Positions 1 through 9,303 of a stretch of DNA of 64,000 bases are shown here, piece after piece; within the stretch, counting starts at the first letter, position 1; the number at the start of each line of letters is the position of its first letter. A model generated the notes under the pieces. The model was given only the letters and a program-made list of their open reading frames with translations, was not told the DNA's origin and searched no databases. The DNA comes from Methylobacter sp. (GTDB taxonomy: Bacteria > Pseudomonadota > Gammaproteobacteria > Methylococcales > Methylomonadaceae), in assembly GCF_023227905.1 (NCBI RefSeq), contig NZ_JALOCF010000006.1:78437-142436 (forward strand), in the 5' to 3' direction. The position numbers were made by a program, and so were the translations under genes.

Positions 1-138
1 GTAAGTAGTTGATTCTTAAAAATTAAAAAGTCAAAGGCCGTAGCCTTGGCTGATAGTGGCATCGTGGGAACTGTGGCTTGGCATGCAATGTGCTCACATG
101 AACAGACCGTCCCTAACTATAAAAATAAAAAATACAAA

Positions 139-2511
139 ATGAACAAGTATCTACTATTACTGGGAATAACGTATTTAGGCTGCGGAGTTGCGGCAGAACC
201 AAGCAAGACTAAAACTACAGATAAGCAGGCCCAGACAAAAAGCGACAAATATCAGGGCGCGGACATGGTCACTTTCGGGACTTCAACCGATAGAACATTT
301 CCGGATACCGCCAAGGCAACGCCGACCTATACAATTGATAAAACGGATGTTGAAACTAAGGTTAACGCCACAACGGTTGAGGATACTATCCGATACGCTC
401 CCGGCGTATTGATACGAAAGCGTTTTATGGGCGATCCGAATGGCAACTTGGGTATTCGCTCTTCAAATACCTTTCAAACAGCGCACAGCATGGTTTACGC
501 CGACGGCATGCCGTTGCATAACCCCTTGCGCACCACGTTTAACGGGGCTCCCAGATGGTCGATGGTGTCTCCGAGCGAAGTTGAATCCACGGAAGTGCTT
601 TACGGGCCGTTCTCATCGCAATACAGCGGCAACTCGATGGGCGGCGTAATTAACCTGAATACTAAAATGCCGGAAAAATTTGAAGCCCAAATGGACGCCA
701 CCGGCATGTTCCAGGATGTGCATCGGTCAGGACGTAATGAAACTTTAACGGGCTATAAAACCTTTATTTCTGCCGGGGACCGGATCGATAGATTCAGCGT
801 TTGGGCCTCCTATAACCGTTTTGAAAACGAAGGCCAGCCGCAGACCATCAATGCCGCCGCTTTAACCAGGGCCGCAGGCGGAACGCCAATCACCGGCGGT
901 GAAGGCTATCAAACAACGACGGAAGCGCCGTCGATTGCCTACGGTGACATCGGCGTTGCCCAGCAAACGACGGACTTATTCAAAGCCAAATTCGCTTATG
1001 ACTTTACCGAAGAGCTGCAAGGACGCTTTACCATTGCCTATGAAGACCGGGTAGGAAAAGTTGACGACCCGAACACTTTATTAAGAGATGCGGCAGGCAA
1101 CAGAGTATGGGGAGGCGCCACCGCAGCAGGGCTGTCAGCCAACCAAAACTACAGAACTGCCGATGGACAACGCTTTGCCGTTCCCGGCTCGGTTTTCTCG
1201 GTCAGCGACTCGGAGCGCCAGGCGTTAAACTACGGACTGGGCTTGAAAGGCAAAATCTCGGATAACTGGAGTATCGACACCACCGCCAGCTATTACGACG
1301 CCTTCAAGGATAGAACCATCAGTTCAACTCTCAATCCCAATCACCCGCTAAACCGAAACAGAGGCCAGATTTCCGATGAAAAACCCTGGTGGGCCACTTA
1401 CGACCTGAAGCTGGCGACCGATAACTTCATGGGCAGGAAAGATTTATCCTTTATGGGCGGCTATCAGTTTAACCATGCCAGTCTGAATCTGGATGTTTAT
1501 GACAGCAATGATTACCGGGCTGGATCTGTTGGGGCTAAAACCAACGACAGCGGCGGCGCCACTCAAACCAACAGCGCTTTTTCGCAGCTGGAATGGCGGT
1601 TTCTTCCCGATTGGAGCGTAATGGCCGGTGGACGATTTGATCATTGGCAAGCGCTTGACGGCCATGTTTACAATTTCACAAATGCCAATCCTAGCTTGAG
1701 AGTACAGAACTACGCAGACCGCGACGCCTCCCGTTTTTCGCCTAAAGCGTCGCTCGAATATTCGCCTGACAAATGGACTTTCCGCTATTCGTTTTCCAAA
1801 GCCTATCGATTCCCGATTGCCGAAGAAATGTTCGCCAGCTTATCCAGGCTTAACAGCACGACTTTTGCTGCTCCCGGTTTAGGACCTGAGGCGGGTTACT
1901 TCCATAACTTTATGACCCAGTACGATATTCCCAGAGGTTATGTTCGCGCCAATTTCTTTTTTGACCAAATCAACAATGAAATCAACAGCACCCAGGTCAC
2001 CGTTAACGGCCAGACGACAACAACTTTTCAGCCAATCGACCAAACCGAGGCTGTCGGCGTTGATTTAACTTATCAACAGTATGAGGTCTTTGACCTGCCT
2101 ATCGATTTAATGGCGAACACCACCATAATGGATAAGCAGATTACCAAGCACAATCCTATCGGGGTTAACAGCGTCAACTACACCGGCAAAGAATGGGACC
2201 GCATACCGCAACTGCAAATCAACGGCTCGGCAACTTATCATATTACGCAGCCATGGGATGCGTCGGTGGGCGTGCGTTACCGCAGCGACTCGTTTCAAAC
2301 CTTGGCCAATACCGATACGGCGGCCAACGTGATGGGCGGTACCGATGAGTCAACTTTTGTCGATTTGAAAACCACTTACAGGCTGCCGATTAATCCCAAA
2401 CTGAAAAGCACCATCTCAGCGGGGATTGATAATGTTTTTGATGCCAATGCCTTTGAAAACCATCCTTACCCGCAACGCACCTATTTTATTAGTGCATCGC
2501 TGAAATATTAA
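139..2511 (+). CDS. TonB-dependent outer membrane receptor (paralogue 1)
   Basis: This 790-residue protein is a TonB-dependent outer-membrane receptor that should import a chelated metal or other scarce solute using energy from TonB-ExbB-ExbD. The start at 139 is preferred over upstream in-frame TTG/ATG codons because it gives a signal peptide (MNKYLLLLG then a hydrophobic stretch, likely cleavage after GVAA near residue 19). A plug domain spans about residues 63-174, with the YADGMPL and YGPFSSQYSGNSMGG segments typical of such plugs. A long beta-barrel follows and ends in a C-terminal aromatic residue (ASLKY). It is a tandem paralogue of the next gene: both share the patterns VSPSE, YGPFS and TKMPEKFEA. 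No clear Shine-Dalgarno sequence precedes 139. The substrate cannot be read from the sequence; in a methanotroph copper, iron or lanthanide complexes are candidates by inference only. Confidence 0.9.
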   Translation: MNKYLLLLGITYLGCGVAAEPSKTKTTDKQAQTKSDKYQGADMVTFGTSTDRTFPDTAKATPTYTIDKTDVETKVNATTVEDTIRYAPGVLIRKRFMGDPNGNLGIRSSNTFQTAHSMVYADGMPLHNPLRTTFNGAPRWSMVSPSEVESTEVLYGPFSSQYSGNSMGGVINLNTKMPEKFEAQMDATGMFQDVHRSGRNETLTGYKTFISAGDRIDRFSVWASYNRFENEGQPQTINAAALTRAAGGTPITGGEGYQTTTEAPSIAYGDIGVAQQTTDLFKAKFAYDFTEELQGRFTIAYEDRVGKVDDPNTLLRDAAGNRVWGGATAAGLSANQNYRTADGQRFAVPGSVFSVSDSERQALNYGLGLKGKISDNWSIDTTASYYDAFKDRTISSTLNPNHPLNRNRGQISDEKPWWATYDLKLATDNFMGRKDLSFMGGYQFNHASLNLDVYDSNDYRAGSVGAKTNDSGGATQTNSAFSQLEWRFLPDWSVMAGGRFDHWQALDGHVYNFTNANPSLRVQNYADRDASRFSPKASLEYSPDKWTFRYSFSKAYRFPIAEEMFASLSRLNSTTFAAPGLGPEAGYFHNFMTQYDIPRGYVRANFFFDQINNEINSTQVTVNGQTTTTFQPIDQTEAVGVDLTYQQYEVFDLPIDLMANTTIMDKQITKHNPIGVNSVNYTGKEWDRIPQLQINGSATYHITQPWDASVGVRYRSDSFQTLANTDTAANVMGGTDESTFVDLKTTYRLPINPKLKSTISAGIDNVFDANAFENHPYPQRTYFISASLKY

Positions 2512-2601
2512 CCGCAACACGAAAGATAGCTGATTGATCAGCACAAGGGTGTGCATCCTTCAGACGCGGCACCTTAAATAATAATAAATTACGAGGATTC
2601 T

Positions 2602-5019
2602 ATGACACATTCCAAACCGCCATATCCGCTTGATCCCAAGCGCGCTTTAATCTGCATGCTGATATTAGCCAGCCCTTTCGCTGCGGCTGAAACCAAGCAA
2701 AACGTTGATGGAAAAAAAGCCCCGGCCGATAAATCCAAAGCGGTAATGGCGGATATGACGGTAACGGAAAAAATAAAGCCTACTGCCAAGGAAACATACA
2801 AGCTTCCGACAACGACAGAGAGCGTTACCAGCGAAAAAATCGACAACACCATCAATGCCATGACTGCCGAGGATACTATTAAATATTTGCCCAGCATTCA
2901 GGTGCGCAAACGCTATATCGGCGATACCAATGCGCCGGTGGGTTGGCGTACTTCCGGCACCAGCCAGAGCGCCCGCGGCTTGATTTATGCCGACGGCATC
3001 ATGCTGTCTTCTTTGCTGGGTAATAACAACGGCAATACCGGCTCACCGCGTTGGAATATGGTGTCGCCTTCGGAAATTGAACGGGTTGACGTGATGTACG
3101 GGCCGTTTTCGGCTGCGCATTCAGGCAATTCGATCGGTGGCGTGATCGACATCACTACAAAAATGCCGGAAAAATTCGAGGCCGGTGGCGATATAAGATC
3201 GACTTGGCAGGATTACAGTTTCTACGGCAAGAAAAAGACCTTCGACAGCCAGGAGTATTCTTTCAATGTCGGTGATCGTTATAAAGACCTGTCGTTCCGT
3301 TTTGATGTCAGCCATCTGGATAGCCACAGCCAGCCTATCGCTTTTGTGAACCCTATTTCAACCGGTAATGCAACGGGTGCGGACACGGTAGTGACCGGGG
3401 CTATTGCAAACTCAAACCCGTACGGGGTTAACGCTCAAGTGCTGGGTGAGTCTGCACTCAATCACACGGTGCAGGACAATTTCAAATGGAAGCTGGGCTA
3501 TGACTTTACCCCGACCATACACGCGGCGTATACACTGGGATTATGGCAGAATGATGCTAATGCAGGATTCAACAGCTTCCTGCGCAATGCCAACACCGGC
3601 GCTGTCGTCAACAGCGGTAACGTTAATATTGGCGGAAGGCGCTACGCAGCCAATTTCGCAGAAACCAGAGCCGAACAGATGCACTGGTCGCATGGCATGA
3701 ATCTAAAATCCACTACCGGCGGCGTATTCGATTGGGATTTGTCGGGCAGCGTGGTCGATTACGGCACCGATCTGAGCCGCACGTCGACACAAACGCCTGC
3801 GCAAGCCGCTAACAACGGCGCCGGCAGGGTGACTAGTTTGACTGGAACCGGCTGGCATACCGCCGATGCCAAGGGGATATGGCGTCCCGGCGTTGATCTG
3901 CTGGGCAAGCACGAAGTGAGCTTTGGCTTTCACCATGATTTATACAATTTGGATAATCCGGTTTATAACGCGACTAACTGGCAAACCAGCGATAGCGGCA
4001 GCATTTTTTCCGATTCACAAGGCAAGACCCAGACTGAGGGTTATTGGGCTCAAGACTCCTGGGACTTTAACAAGGATTGGAATTTGGCTTTAGGCGGGCG
4101 TTTGGAAAACTGGCAGGCTTATGAGGGCTATAATGCAGCTACCGTTGGCGGAGCGCTTAGAACGCTTAATCAGGAAGACCGGAGTGAACTGGAATTTTCG
4201 CCCAAGGCCAAGTTGACCTGGAGACCTATGGATCGCGTACAAACAGGTTTAGCCATCGGCCAGGCCTATCGCTTTCCTACCGTAACAGAATTGTTTCAAA
4301 CGACTACGACGACTGTGGGAGGGGTACAAACTATTGTTAATGGGAATCCCAACCTCAAGCCCGAGGAAGCGCTGTCTTCCGAACTTTCCGGGGAATATTT
4401 CCTGGATCAAGGCAAATTGCGCCTTAGCTTGTTCCAGGAGCGGATAAAGGACGCCATTTTTTCTCAGCAAACCATTTTATCTACCGGCGCTATTGCCAGC
4501 ACGCCATCAAATGTTGGCGAAATTCAGACATACGGCGTCGAATTTGCGGGCGAAGCCAATGATGTCGGCATACAAGGGCTTGACCTTTACGGTACTGCCA
4601 CTTGGGTTGATTCCGAAATTACCGAGAACGGTGCGGCAGATGCGGCCGCGGCAGCAGCAGGTTCGACTACAGCCAACCCCAACGCCAATCAGCCGTCAAC
4701 CGGCAAACGCCAGCCCAGGGTTCCCGAGTGGCGCGCCAGTGCAACCGTTGCCTATCGTCCGATTGACAAGTTGACCACTTCGGTAAGCGGCCGTTACAGC
4801 AGTGCGCAATTTAGTCAACTGAACAACAGCGATATCAATGCAGAGACTTACGGCGGGGGCGGCGACGCATACTTCATCGTCGATTTGAAAGCCAAATATC
4901 AATTCACCAAGCAGATCAGCGCTTCAGCGGGTATTGATAACGTCACTGATCAACAGGTCTGGTTGTTTCACCCTTTTCCATCGCGCACCTACTTTGCCGA
5001 GTTGAAGTATAATTATTGA
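2602..5019 (+). CDS. TonB-dependent outer membrane receptor (paralogue 2)
   Basis: An 805-residue TonB-dependent receptor following the first one after 90 bp. The ATG at 2602 is preceded by an AGGA ribosome-binding site. An N-terminal signal sequence (residues about 14-29, ending FAAA) leads to a plug domain at about 68-190 with WNMVSPSEIE and YGPFSAAHSGNSIGG, then a 22-strand-type barrel ending in an aromatic tail (LKYNY). The plug is much closer to the preceding gene's plug than the barrel is, as expected when paralogues diverge in ligand-facing loops. The Ala-rich stretch near residues 675-690 (DAAAAAAGS) looks like an extracellular loop expansion. A strong hairpin terminator follows 20 bp after the stop, so the two receptors probably form one transcription unit separate from the lipoprotein gene. 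Confidence 0.9.
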   Translation: MTHSKPPYPLDPKRALICMLILASPFAAAETKQNVDGKKAPADKSKAVMADMTVTEKIKPTAKETYKLPTTTESVTSEKIDNTINAMTAEDTIKYLPSIQVRKRYIGDTNAPVGWRTSGTSQSARGLIYADGIMLSSLLGNNNGNTGSPRWNMVSPSEIERVDVMYGPFSAAHSGNSIGGVIDITTKMPEKFEAGGDIRSTWQDYSFYGKKKTFDSQEYSFNVGDRYKDLSFRFDVSHLDSHSQPIAFVNPISTGNATGADTVVTGAIANSNPYGVNAQVLGESALNHTVQDNFKWKLGYDFTPTIHAAYTLGLWQNDANAGFNSFLRNANTGAVVNSGNVNIGGRRYAANFAETRAEQMHWSHGMNLKSTTGGVFDWDLSGSVVDYGTDLSRTSTQTPAQAANNGAGRVTSLTGTGWHTADAKGIWRPGVDLLGKHEVSFGFHHDLYNLDNPVYNATNWQTSDSGSIFSDSQGKTQTEGYWAQDSWDFNKDWNLALGGRLENWQAYEGYNAATVGGALRTLNQEDRSELEFSPKAKLTWRPMDRVQTGLAIGQAYRFPTVTELFQTTTTTVGGVQTIVNGNPNLKPEEALSSELSGEYFLDQGKLRLSLFQERIKDAIFSQQTILSTGAIASTPSNVGEIQTYGVEFAGEANDVGIQGLDLYGTATWVDSEITENGAADAAAAAAGSTTANPNANQPSTGKRQPRVPEWRASATVAYRPIDKLTTSVSGRYSSAQFSQLNNSDINAETYGGGGDAYFIVDLKAKYQFTKQISASAGIDNVTDQQVWLFHPFPSRTYFAELKYNY

Positions 5020-5038
5020 TGACTTAATAAGAAAAACA

Positions 5039-5067
5039 AAAGCCGGACTTGTTGCGAGTCCGGCTTT
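5039..5067 (+). terminator. Intrinsic terminator after the receptor pair
   Basis: A perfect 11-bp stem AAAGCCGGACT / AGTCCGGCTTT with a 7-nt loop lies 19 bp after the stop of the second receptor. The T-run is short on the plus strand, and the A-run on the left arm would also serve the minus strand. Confidence 0.75.
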
Positions 5068-5144
5068 GCTGCATAAAGGCTGGAAAGATATTACCGCCAT
5101 TTTTCTTTATAATCCGGATCGACTCTTTAAATTTGGTGTAACCC

Positions 5145-6392
5145 ATGAAATCCCTAACCCCATTTCTATTTCTTGCAACGCTGGCCGTCTCGGGCTGTGC
5201 AAATGACCCGGCGGTAAAAACCGCAGACGATGCTAAGCACCAACACGTTAATGAGGCAAAAGGCGCTTGCGCCGATGCCGGTGCGCAGGCATCGAACCAA
5301 TGCGCTGAAACAATAAGCGCCGCTTTTGACGGCAAGGGCGTGTTATGGATTACCTGGGCGAACAATGATCATGTTTATGTGCAATCGTCGGACGATAAGG
5401 GGCTAAGCTTTACCGCACCGGTGATGGTCAACTCCGTTGCCGAGAAGATCGAAGCCAAAGGCGAATACCGCCCGAAAATAAAGCCGGATGCCAAGGGCAA
5501 CATTTATTTAAGCTGGACGCAAAAGCTGGAAGGCCGTCATAGCGGCCATATCCGTTTTAGCCGATCAACTGACGGCGGACAGCATTTTTCCGCGCCGGTT
5601 ACCGTCAACGATAATCTGGACAATATCGGCCACCGCTTTGACAGCATGGCGATCGGTAAAAACGGCGAAATTTTTATCGCCTGGCTGGATGCCCGCGACT
5701 TTGAAGAGGCAAAAAAAGCCGGTAAGAAATTTGAAGGAACTTCGCTGTATTACAGCTGGTCGGACGATGGCGGTCAGCATTTTTATCCAAATAAAAGAAT
5801 CGCCGCGCACACCTGCCAGTGCTGTCGGCTGGATACCTCGATAGCGCCGGACAACACCCCGGTCATCACCTGGCGGCACGTTTTTGACGGCGGCATTCGC
5901 GATCATGGGCTGGTTAAATTCAGCGACTGGAATACTCCGGGCGATACCCATCGCTTAGGCAGGGATAACTGGAAAATCGATGCCTGTCCGCATCACGGCC
6001 CCGGCCTGTCGATTTCCGATTCCGGTATTTACCATGCGGTATGGTTTAGCGGTTCTCCCGCCAATCCAGGCCTGTTTTATGCCTATTCGACTGACGCAGG
6101 AAGGCATTTTTCCATGCCGGTTAATTTCGCTAAGGAAGGCGCAGGCCATCCGCATCTGCTGGCTTTAGGGGCGAAGGTTAATGTGGTTTGGCAGGAATTC
6201 GACGGCACCAATAATGTCATCAAGCTGATGAAATCCGCCGATGACGGCAAGACTTGGTCGAAGCCGGAAGTGATTGCGCAAACAGCCAAATCCGACGATC
6301 AGCCATTCCTGGTCAATGACGGGCAAAAGACCTATCTTTCCTGGAAAACGCAACACCAAGATTACGGTTTAATATCAATCGATGAGAAATAA
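5145..6392 (+). CDS. Asp-box (BNR/sialidase-fold) lipoprotein with CxCC cluster
   Basis: A 415-residue exported lipoprotein. The signal peptide ends in a lipobox (AVSGC, lipidated Cys18). At least five Asp-box motifs (S-x-D-x-G-x-x-F/W) occur near residues 81, 141, 206, 315 and 372, which is the signature of a six-bladed sialidase-like beta-propeller. Annotators would call it exo-alpha-sialidase or BNR-repeat protein, but the fold alone does not show glycosidase activity. Unusual for the fold are a CQCC cluster at residues 224-227, preceded by His222, and CPHHG at 281-285, which together look like a metal or redox site (inference). Its position between two TonB receptors and tonB-exbBD suggests a periplasmic or outer-membrane partner in uptake. 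A TATAAT box at 5108-5113 may be its -10 element, but I see no good -35. Confidence 0.8.
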   Translation: MKSLTPFLFLATLAVSGCANDPAVKTADDAKHQHVNEAKGACADAGAQASNQCAETISAAFDGKGVLWITWANNDHVYVQSSDDKGLSFTAPVMVNSVAEKIEAKGEYRPKIKPDAKGNIYLSWTQKLEGRHSGHIRFSRSTDGGQHFSAPVTVNDNLDNIGHRFDSMAIGKNGEIFIAWLDARDFEEAKKAGKKFEGTSLYYSWSDDGGQHFYPNKRIAAHTCQCCRLDTSIAPDNTPVITWRHVFDGGIRDHGLVKFSDWNTPGDTHRLGRDNWKIDACPHHGPGLSISDSGIYHAVWFSGSPANPGLFYAYSTDAGRHFSMPVNFAKEGAGHPHLLALGAKVNVVWQEFDGTNNVIKLMKSADDGKTWSKPEVIAQTAKSDDQPFLVNDGQKTYLSWKTQHQDYGLISIDEK

Positions 6393-6451
6393 TCGCCAAA
6401 GCATGATGCGTACTTTATGCTTGTCCATTTTAACGATATAAACGTGCCCTT

Positions 6452-7108
6452 ATGGAAATTATTTACTTTTTATTGCACTTGCTAAAAGACCCGCTGACGA
6501 CGCTGCAAGATTTTCTGGCGCACTATGAGATGCTCACTTATGCGATCCTGGTCGCGATAATCTTTGTCGAAACCGGCTTAATCATCATGCCGTTGCTGCC
6601 TGGCGATTCATTGCTGTTTGCCGTGGGGCTGCTGGCGTCATCGACCGGTAAATTGGATATTCAAATCATCATTCCGTTGCTGATTGGCGCGGCCTTGCTG
6701 GGCGATAATCTCAATCATTTCGTCGGCAAGCATTTCAGTAAGCTCGTGAAATCCCGTGAGAAAATTTTGTTTTTTAAACGGGAATACATTACCCAAACCG
6801 AGGATTTCTACGAGAAACACGGCGGAAAAGCCGTTATCATGGCGCGCTTCGTGCCGATCATTCGCACCATTGCTCCTTTTGTGGCCGGCGCGGGCAGCAT
6901 GAAGTACACGAAATACATCATTTTTTGCATCATCGGCGCCACATTATGGGTTAGCAGCATAACTTTGACGGGATATTTTCTCGGCTCGAATGAATGGGTC
7001 AAACACAATTTCGAAAAGATTGTATTAGGCATTGTTTTTGTGTCATTCATGCCGATGGTTTGGCATTTTGTGAAAGCTAAATTGTTAAAGCAGCCTCAAT
7101 CCATATAG
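6452..7108 (+). CDS. DedA/SNARE-associated (VTT) family membrane protein
   Basis: A 218-residue inner-membrane protein of the DedA family. The family signatures are present: a re-entrant-type segment with ETGLIIMPLLPGDSLLF near residues 31-50, and the conserved RFVPIIRTIAPFVAGAGSM near residues 130-150 with the essential Arg and Pro residues. Several hydrophobic helices follow to the C-terminus. Known members flip undecaprenyl phosphate or phospholipids and affect membrane-potential homeostasis. It lies 59 bp after the lipoprotein gene and 109 bp before tonB. Which of the DedA functions applies here cannot be decided from sequence. Confidence 0.9.
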   Translation: MEIIYFLLHLLKDPLTTLQDFLAHYEMLTYAILVAIIFVETGLIIMPLLPGDSLLFAVGLLASSTGKLDIQIIIPLLIGAALLGDNLNHFVGKHFSKLVKSREKILFFKREYITQTEDFYEKHGGKAVIMARFVPIIRTIAPFVAGAGSMKYTKYIIFCIIGATLWVSSITLTGYFLGSNEWVKHNFEKIVLGIVFVSFMPMVWHFVKAKLLKQPQSI

Positions 7109-7217
7109 AGCTTGAATTTCTGTAATTATTATCGTGACCGTGCTAAGAAAAATACGGCGTTGCCCGGAATCTGAACATAACAGACGCACCATCGATGTTT
7201 AAAAGGTAAATATTCTT

Positions 7218-8018
7218 ATGTTTTTATTTAACAGTCATGAAGGCGATTTGGCCGGCCCGAATTTAAAATCTTCGGGGGATGAGGCAAGTACGTTAATGCA
7301 GAAAAAGCGATCATTGTTTATAGCCTTAACCGGAGAAGAAAACCCGCGCTTTATGGGGGGGTTACTGTTGACTCTAGTGCTGCTGTTGCACATGGTGGCG
7401 ATTATCTGGCTGTTAAAAGCAGACGAGCAGCCTAAAACCCCATCGTTGGTGATTATGGAGGTCTCGCTGGTTTCTGCACCGACTCAAAAAGCCGAAATTA
7501 CGCCGCCGGCGCCACCAAAACCGGCACCGCCAAAACCTGAACCACCGAAAAAACAGCCTGTTAAACAGCCGGTCAAGAAAAAAGCGCCGGTTATTCCCAA
7601 GCAGGCGGAGTTACCGAAACCCCAGGCTACTGCTGAAGAAAAGCCTGCGCCCGTTAATCCTGCGCCGGCACCTTCGGTTTCAGCGCCGCAAACTGTAAGT
7701 CGACCTGCTACTGCGCCGACGGTAGCGAAGAGCGAGCCGAGGATCAGCACCGGCGTCGTTCCATTGGAGCGAGTCCCGCCGAAGTACCCGGCAAGGGCGG
7801 CTAGTCGTCATATCGAGGGCTGGGTTAAAATCGAGTTTACTATTACTACCGGCGGTGAAGTTGAAAATGCGGTAGTTGTTGAAGCGGAGCCCCCCGAAAT
7901 CTTTGACGATGCTGCATTGAAGGCCATTAATCAATGGACCTTTAAAGAAAAGACAGTTAACGGTGTAGCGGTTGAACAGCGTGCTGTGCAGACGCTGCAA
8001 TTTAAATTAACACAATAA
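7218..8018 (+). CDS. tonB: Energy-transducing protein TonB
   Basis: TonB couples the inner-membrane proton motive force to outer-membrane receptors. This 266-residue protein has one N-terminal membrane helix (about residues 46-65, with an in-membrane His as in TonB), then a long periplasmic Pro/Lys-rich linker (about 90-170). The C-terminal TonB domain contains PPKYPARAASRHIEGWV, the conserved YP and EGWV motifs, and ends with a predicted helix-strand. The start at 7218 gives about 45 residues before the helix. An internal ATG at 7296, with GAGG 11 nt upstream, is an alternative start. ExbB and ExbD genes follow directly, so the whole energising complex is encoded beside its probable client receptors. 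Confidence 0.93.
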   Translation: MFLFNSHEGDLAGPNLKSSGDEASTLMQKKRSLFIALTGEENPRFMGGLLLTLVLLLHMVAIIWLLKADEQPKTPSLVIMEVSLVSAPTQKAEITPPAPPKPAPPKPEPPKKQPVKQPVKKKAPVIPKQAELPKPQATAEEKPAPVNPAPAPSVSAPQTVSRPATAPTVAKSEPRISTGVVPLERVPPKYPARAASRHIEGWVKIEFTITTGGEVENAVVVEAEPPEIFDDAALKAINQWTFKEKTVNGVAVEQRAVQTLQFKLTQ

Positions 8019-8122
8019 TCGGTTCGCAACTTTATTAGGGTTGCCATTGGCCCTGCCTGGGCCAGTCAGCTTAATGGTTGCGGCCAGGGTTTCATTTTTA
8101 ATTATTAAATAAGGAGAGGGGA

Positions 8123-8788
8123 ATGCCCCATCATATTTCACCCACCGTTATTATCGACGGTACTTTGTATACTTTAGTGGCCTTTTCTGTGGCGACATGG
8201 ACGGTGATTCTTTTCAAAATCTGGCAATTCACCAAGAATAGCCACTATAACCGGCGCTTTAGCCAGGCATTTTGGGATGCGGCCACTCTGGATCAGGCAA
8301 AAGCCTTACCCGCAGAGGTAGCCAGAGGTCCGCAAGCGCGAATTGCACAACAAGGGTTTGCATGGATGAACGAAAGCCAGCAGTCTACCGGCAAGAGCCT
8401 TAAGTATCGCGGCATTCCGGATGAATTGCTGGAACATTCGCTGCTGGTGCAAATGCAGAAAGAGCAGCACTGTATGGAAGGCGGCCTGACCATGCTTGCC
8501 AGCATCGGTAGTACTGCGCCGTTTGTCGGCTTGTTCGGTACGGTGCTGGGTATCATGCATGCGATGCACGAGATTACCGCCAGCGGTTCGACCAGCCTGG
8601 ATGTGGTGGCCGGTCCGATCGGCGACGCTTTGGTCGCGACCGCCATCGGTATCGCGGTCGCGGTACCTGCGGTGCTGGCGTATAACTTTTTCCTGCGTCA
8701 GGTCAAACAGCAACGTGCCGGCCTGGAAAACTTTGTCACCAGTTTTCTGCATGTCACCCCAAGCGCGAACGCTAGCGGTAAGGAGTAG
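8123..8788 (+). CDS. exbB: ExbB proton-channel subunit
   Basis: A 221-residue MotA/TolQ/ExbB-family protein that forms the pentameric proton channel driving TonB. It has an N-terminal helix (about residues 10-30), a cytoplasmic region, and two C-terminal helices. The family signature GLFGTVLGIMHAMHEI is followed by GPIGDALVATAIGIAVAVPAVLAYNFF. A strong ribosome-binding site (AAGGAGAGGGG) precedes the ATG at 8123. The gene starts 104 bp after tonB and is separated from exbD by only 2 bp, so it is translationally linked to it. Confidence 0.95.
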   Translation: MPHHISPTVIIDGTLYTLVAFSVATWTVILFKIWQFTKNSHYNRRFSQAFWDAATLDQAKALPAEVARGPQARIAQQGFAWMNESQQSTGKSLKYRGIPDELLEHSLLVQMQKEQHCMEGGLTMLASIGSTAPFVGLFGTVLGIMHAMHEITASGSTSLDVVAGPIGDALVATAIGIAVAVPAVLAYNFFLRQVKQQRAGLENFVTSFLHVTPSANASGKE

Positions 8789-8790
8789 AC

Positions 8791-9201
8791 ATGGCTTTTA
8801 AACCGCAATCGGAAGACGAAGGCGCGCTGAGCGAAATTAACGTCACGCCGCTGGTCGATGTGATGCTGGTGCTGGTGATTATTTTGCTGGTGACTGCACC
8901 GCTACTGACGCAATCGGTGCATGTAACCCTGCCGAAAACCGCCGAGACCACGGCGGACACGAAAGAGCAACCGTTGCAATTGGGTGTCGATGCGCAAGGG
9001 GTTATCTCCCTGAACAAACTGCCTATAGCCGATTTGGCCGCACTGGAAGCAGCGTTGAAAGCTGAGCTTGTAAAAAATCCTGAAATTGCCTTGCATTTAT
9101 ATGCGGATCAAAATGTCGTTTATTCAAAAGTCGCGGAAGTCATGGCAACCGTACAGCATGCCGGGCTTACTAAAATAGCGTTCGTGACTGAAAAGCAGTA
9201 G
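8791..9201 (+). CDS. exbD: ExbD biopolymer transport subunit
   Basis: A 136-residue ExbD/TolR protein. A single helix near residues 20-42 carries the proton-pathway aspartate in the conserved INVTPLVDVMLVLVIILLV segment, followed by a periplasmic domain with LHLYADQNVVYSKVAEVM. GGAG lies 8 nt before the ATG, inside the end of exbB. It completes the tonB-exbB-exbD unit. ExbD is favoured over TolR because of its neighbours. Confidence 0.95.
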   Translation: MAFKPQSEDEGALSEINVTPLVDVMLVLVIILLVTAPLLTQSVHVTLPKTAETTADTKEQPLQLGVDAQGVISLNKLPIADLAALEAALKAELVKNPEIALHLYADQNVVYSKVAEVMATVQHAGLTKIAFVTEKQ

Positions 9202-9220
9202 CGCAGTCTCCCCCACATAA

Positions 9221-9260
9221 AGCCACGAAGAAACGAGAAAAGCCCTGTATCTTCGTGGCT
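9221..9260. repeat. CACGAAG-type inverted repeat
   Basis: AGCCACGAAG at 9221-9230 is repeated inverted as CTTCGTGGCT at 9251-9260 around a 20-nt spacer. It is related to the CACGAAG repeats near 21.4, 38.0 and 45.6 kb and follows the exbD stop by 19 bp, so it may end transcripts. Confidence 0.7.
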
Positions 9261-9273
9261 TGCTAATGTTTTT

Positions 9274-9303
9274 GTATACACTCTGTATACACTCTGTATA
9301 CAG
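9274..9303. repeat. Three GTATAC palindromes at 11-bp spacing
   Basis: GTATACACTCT occurs at 9274-9284 and again at 9285-9295, and a third GTATAC starts at 9296. Three identical 6-bp palindromes therefore repeat at 11 bp, about one helical turn, as in a tandem operator or an iteron-like site. The function is unknown. Confidence 0.65.
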
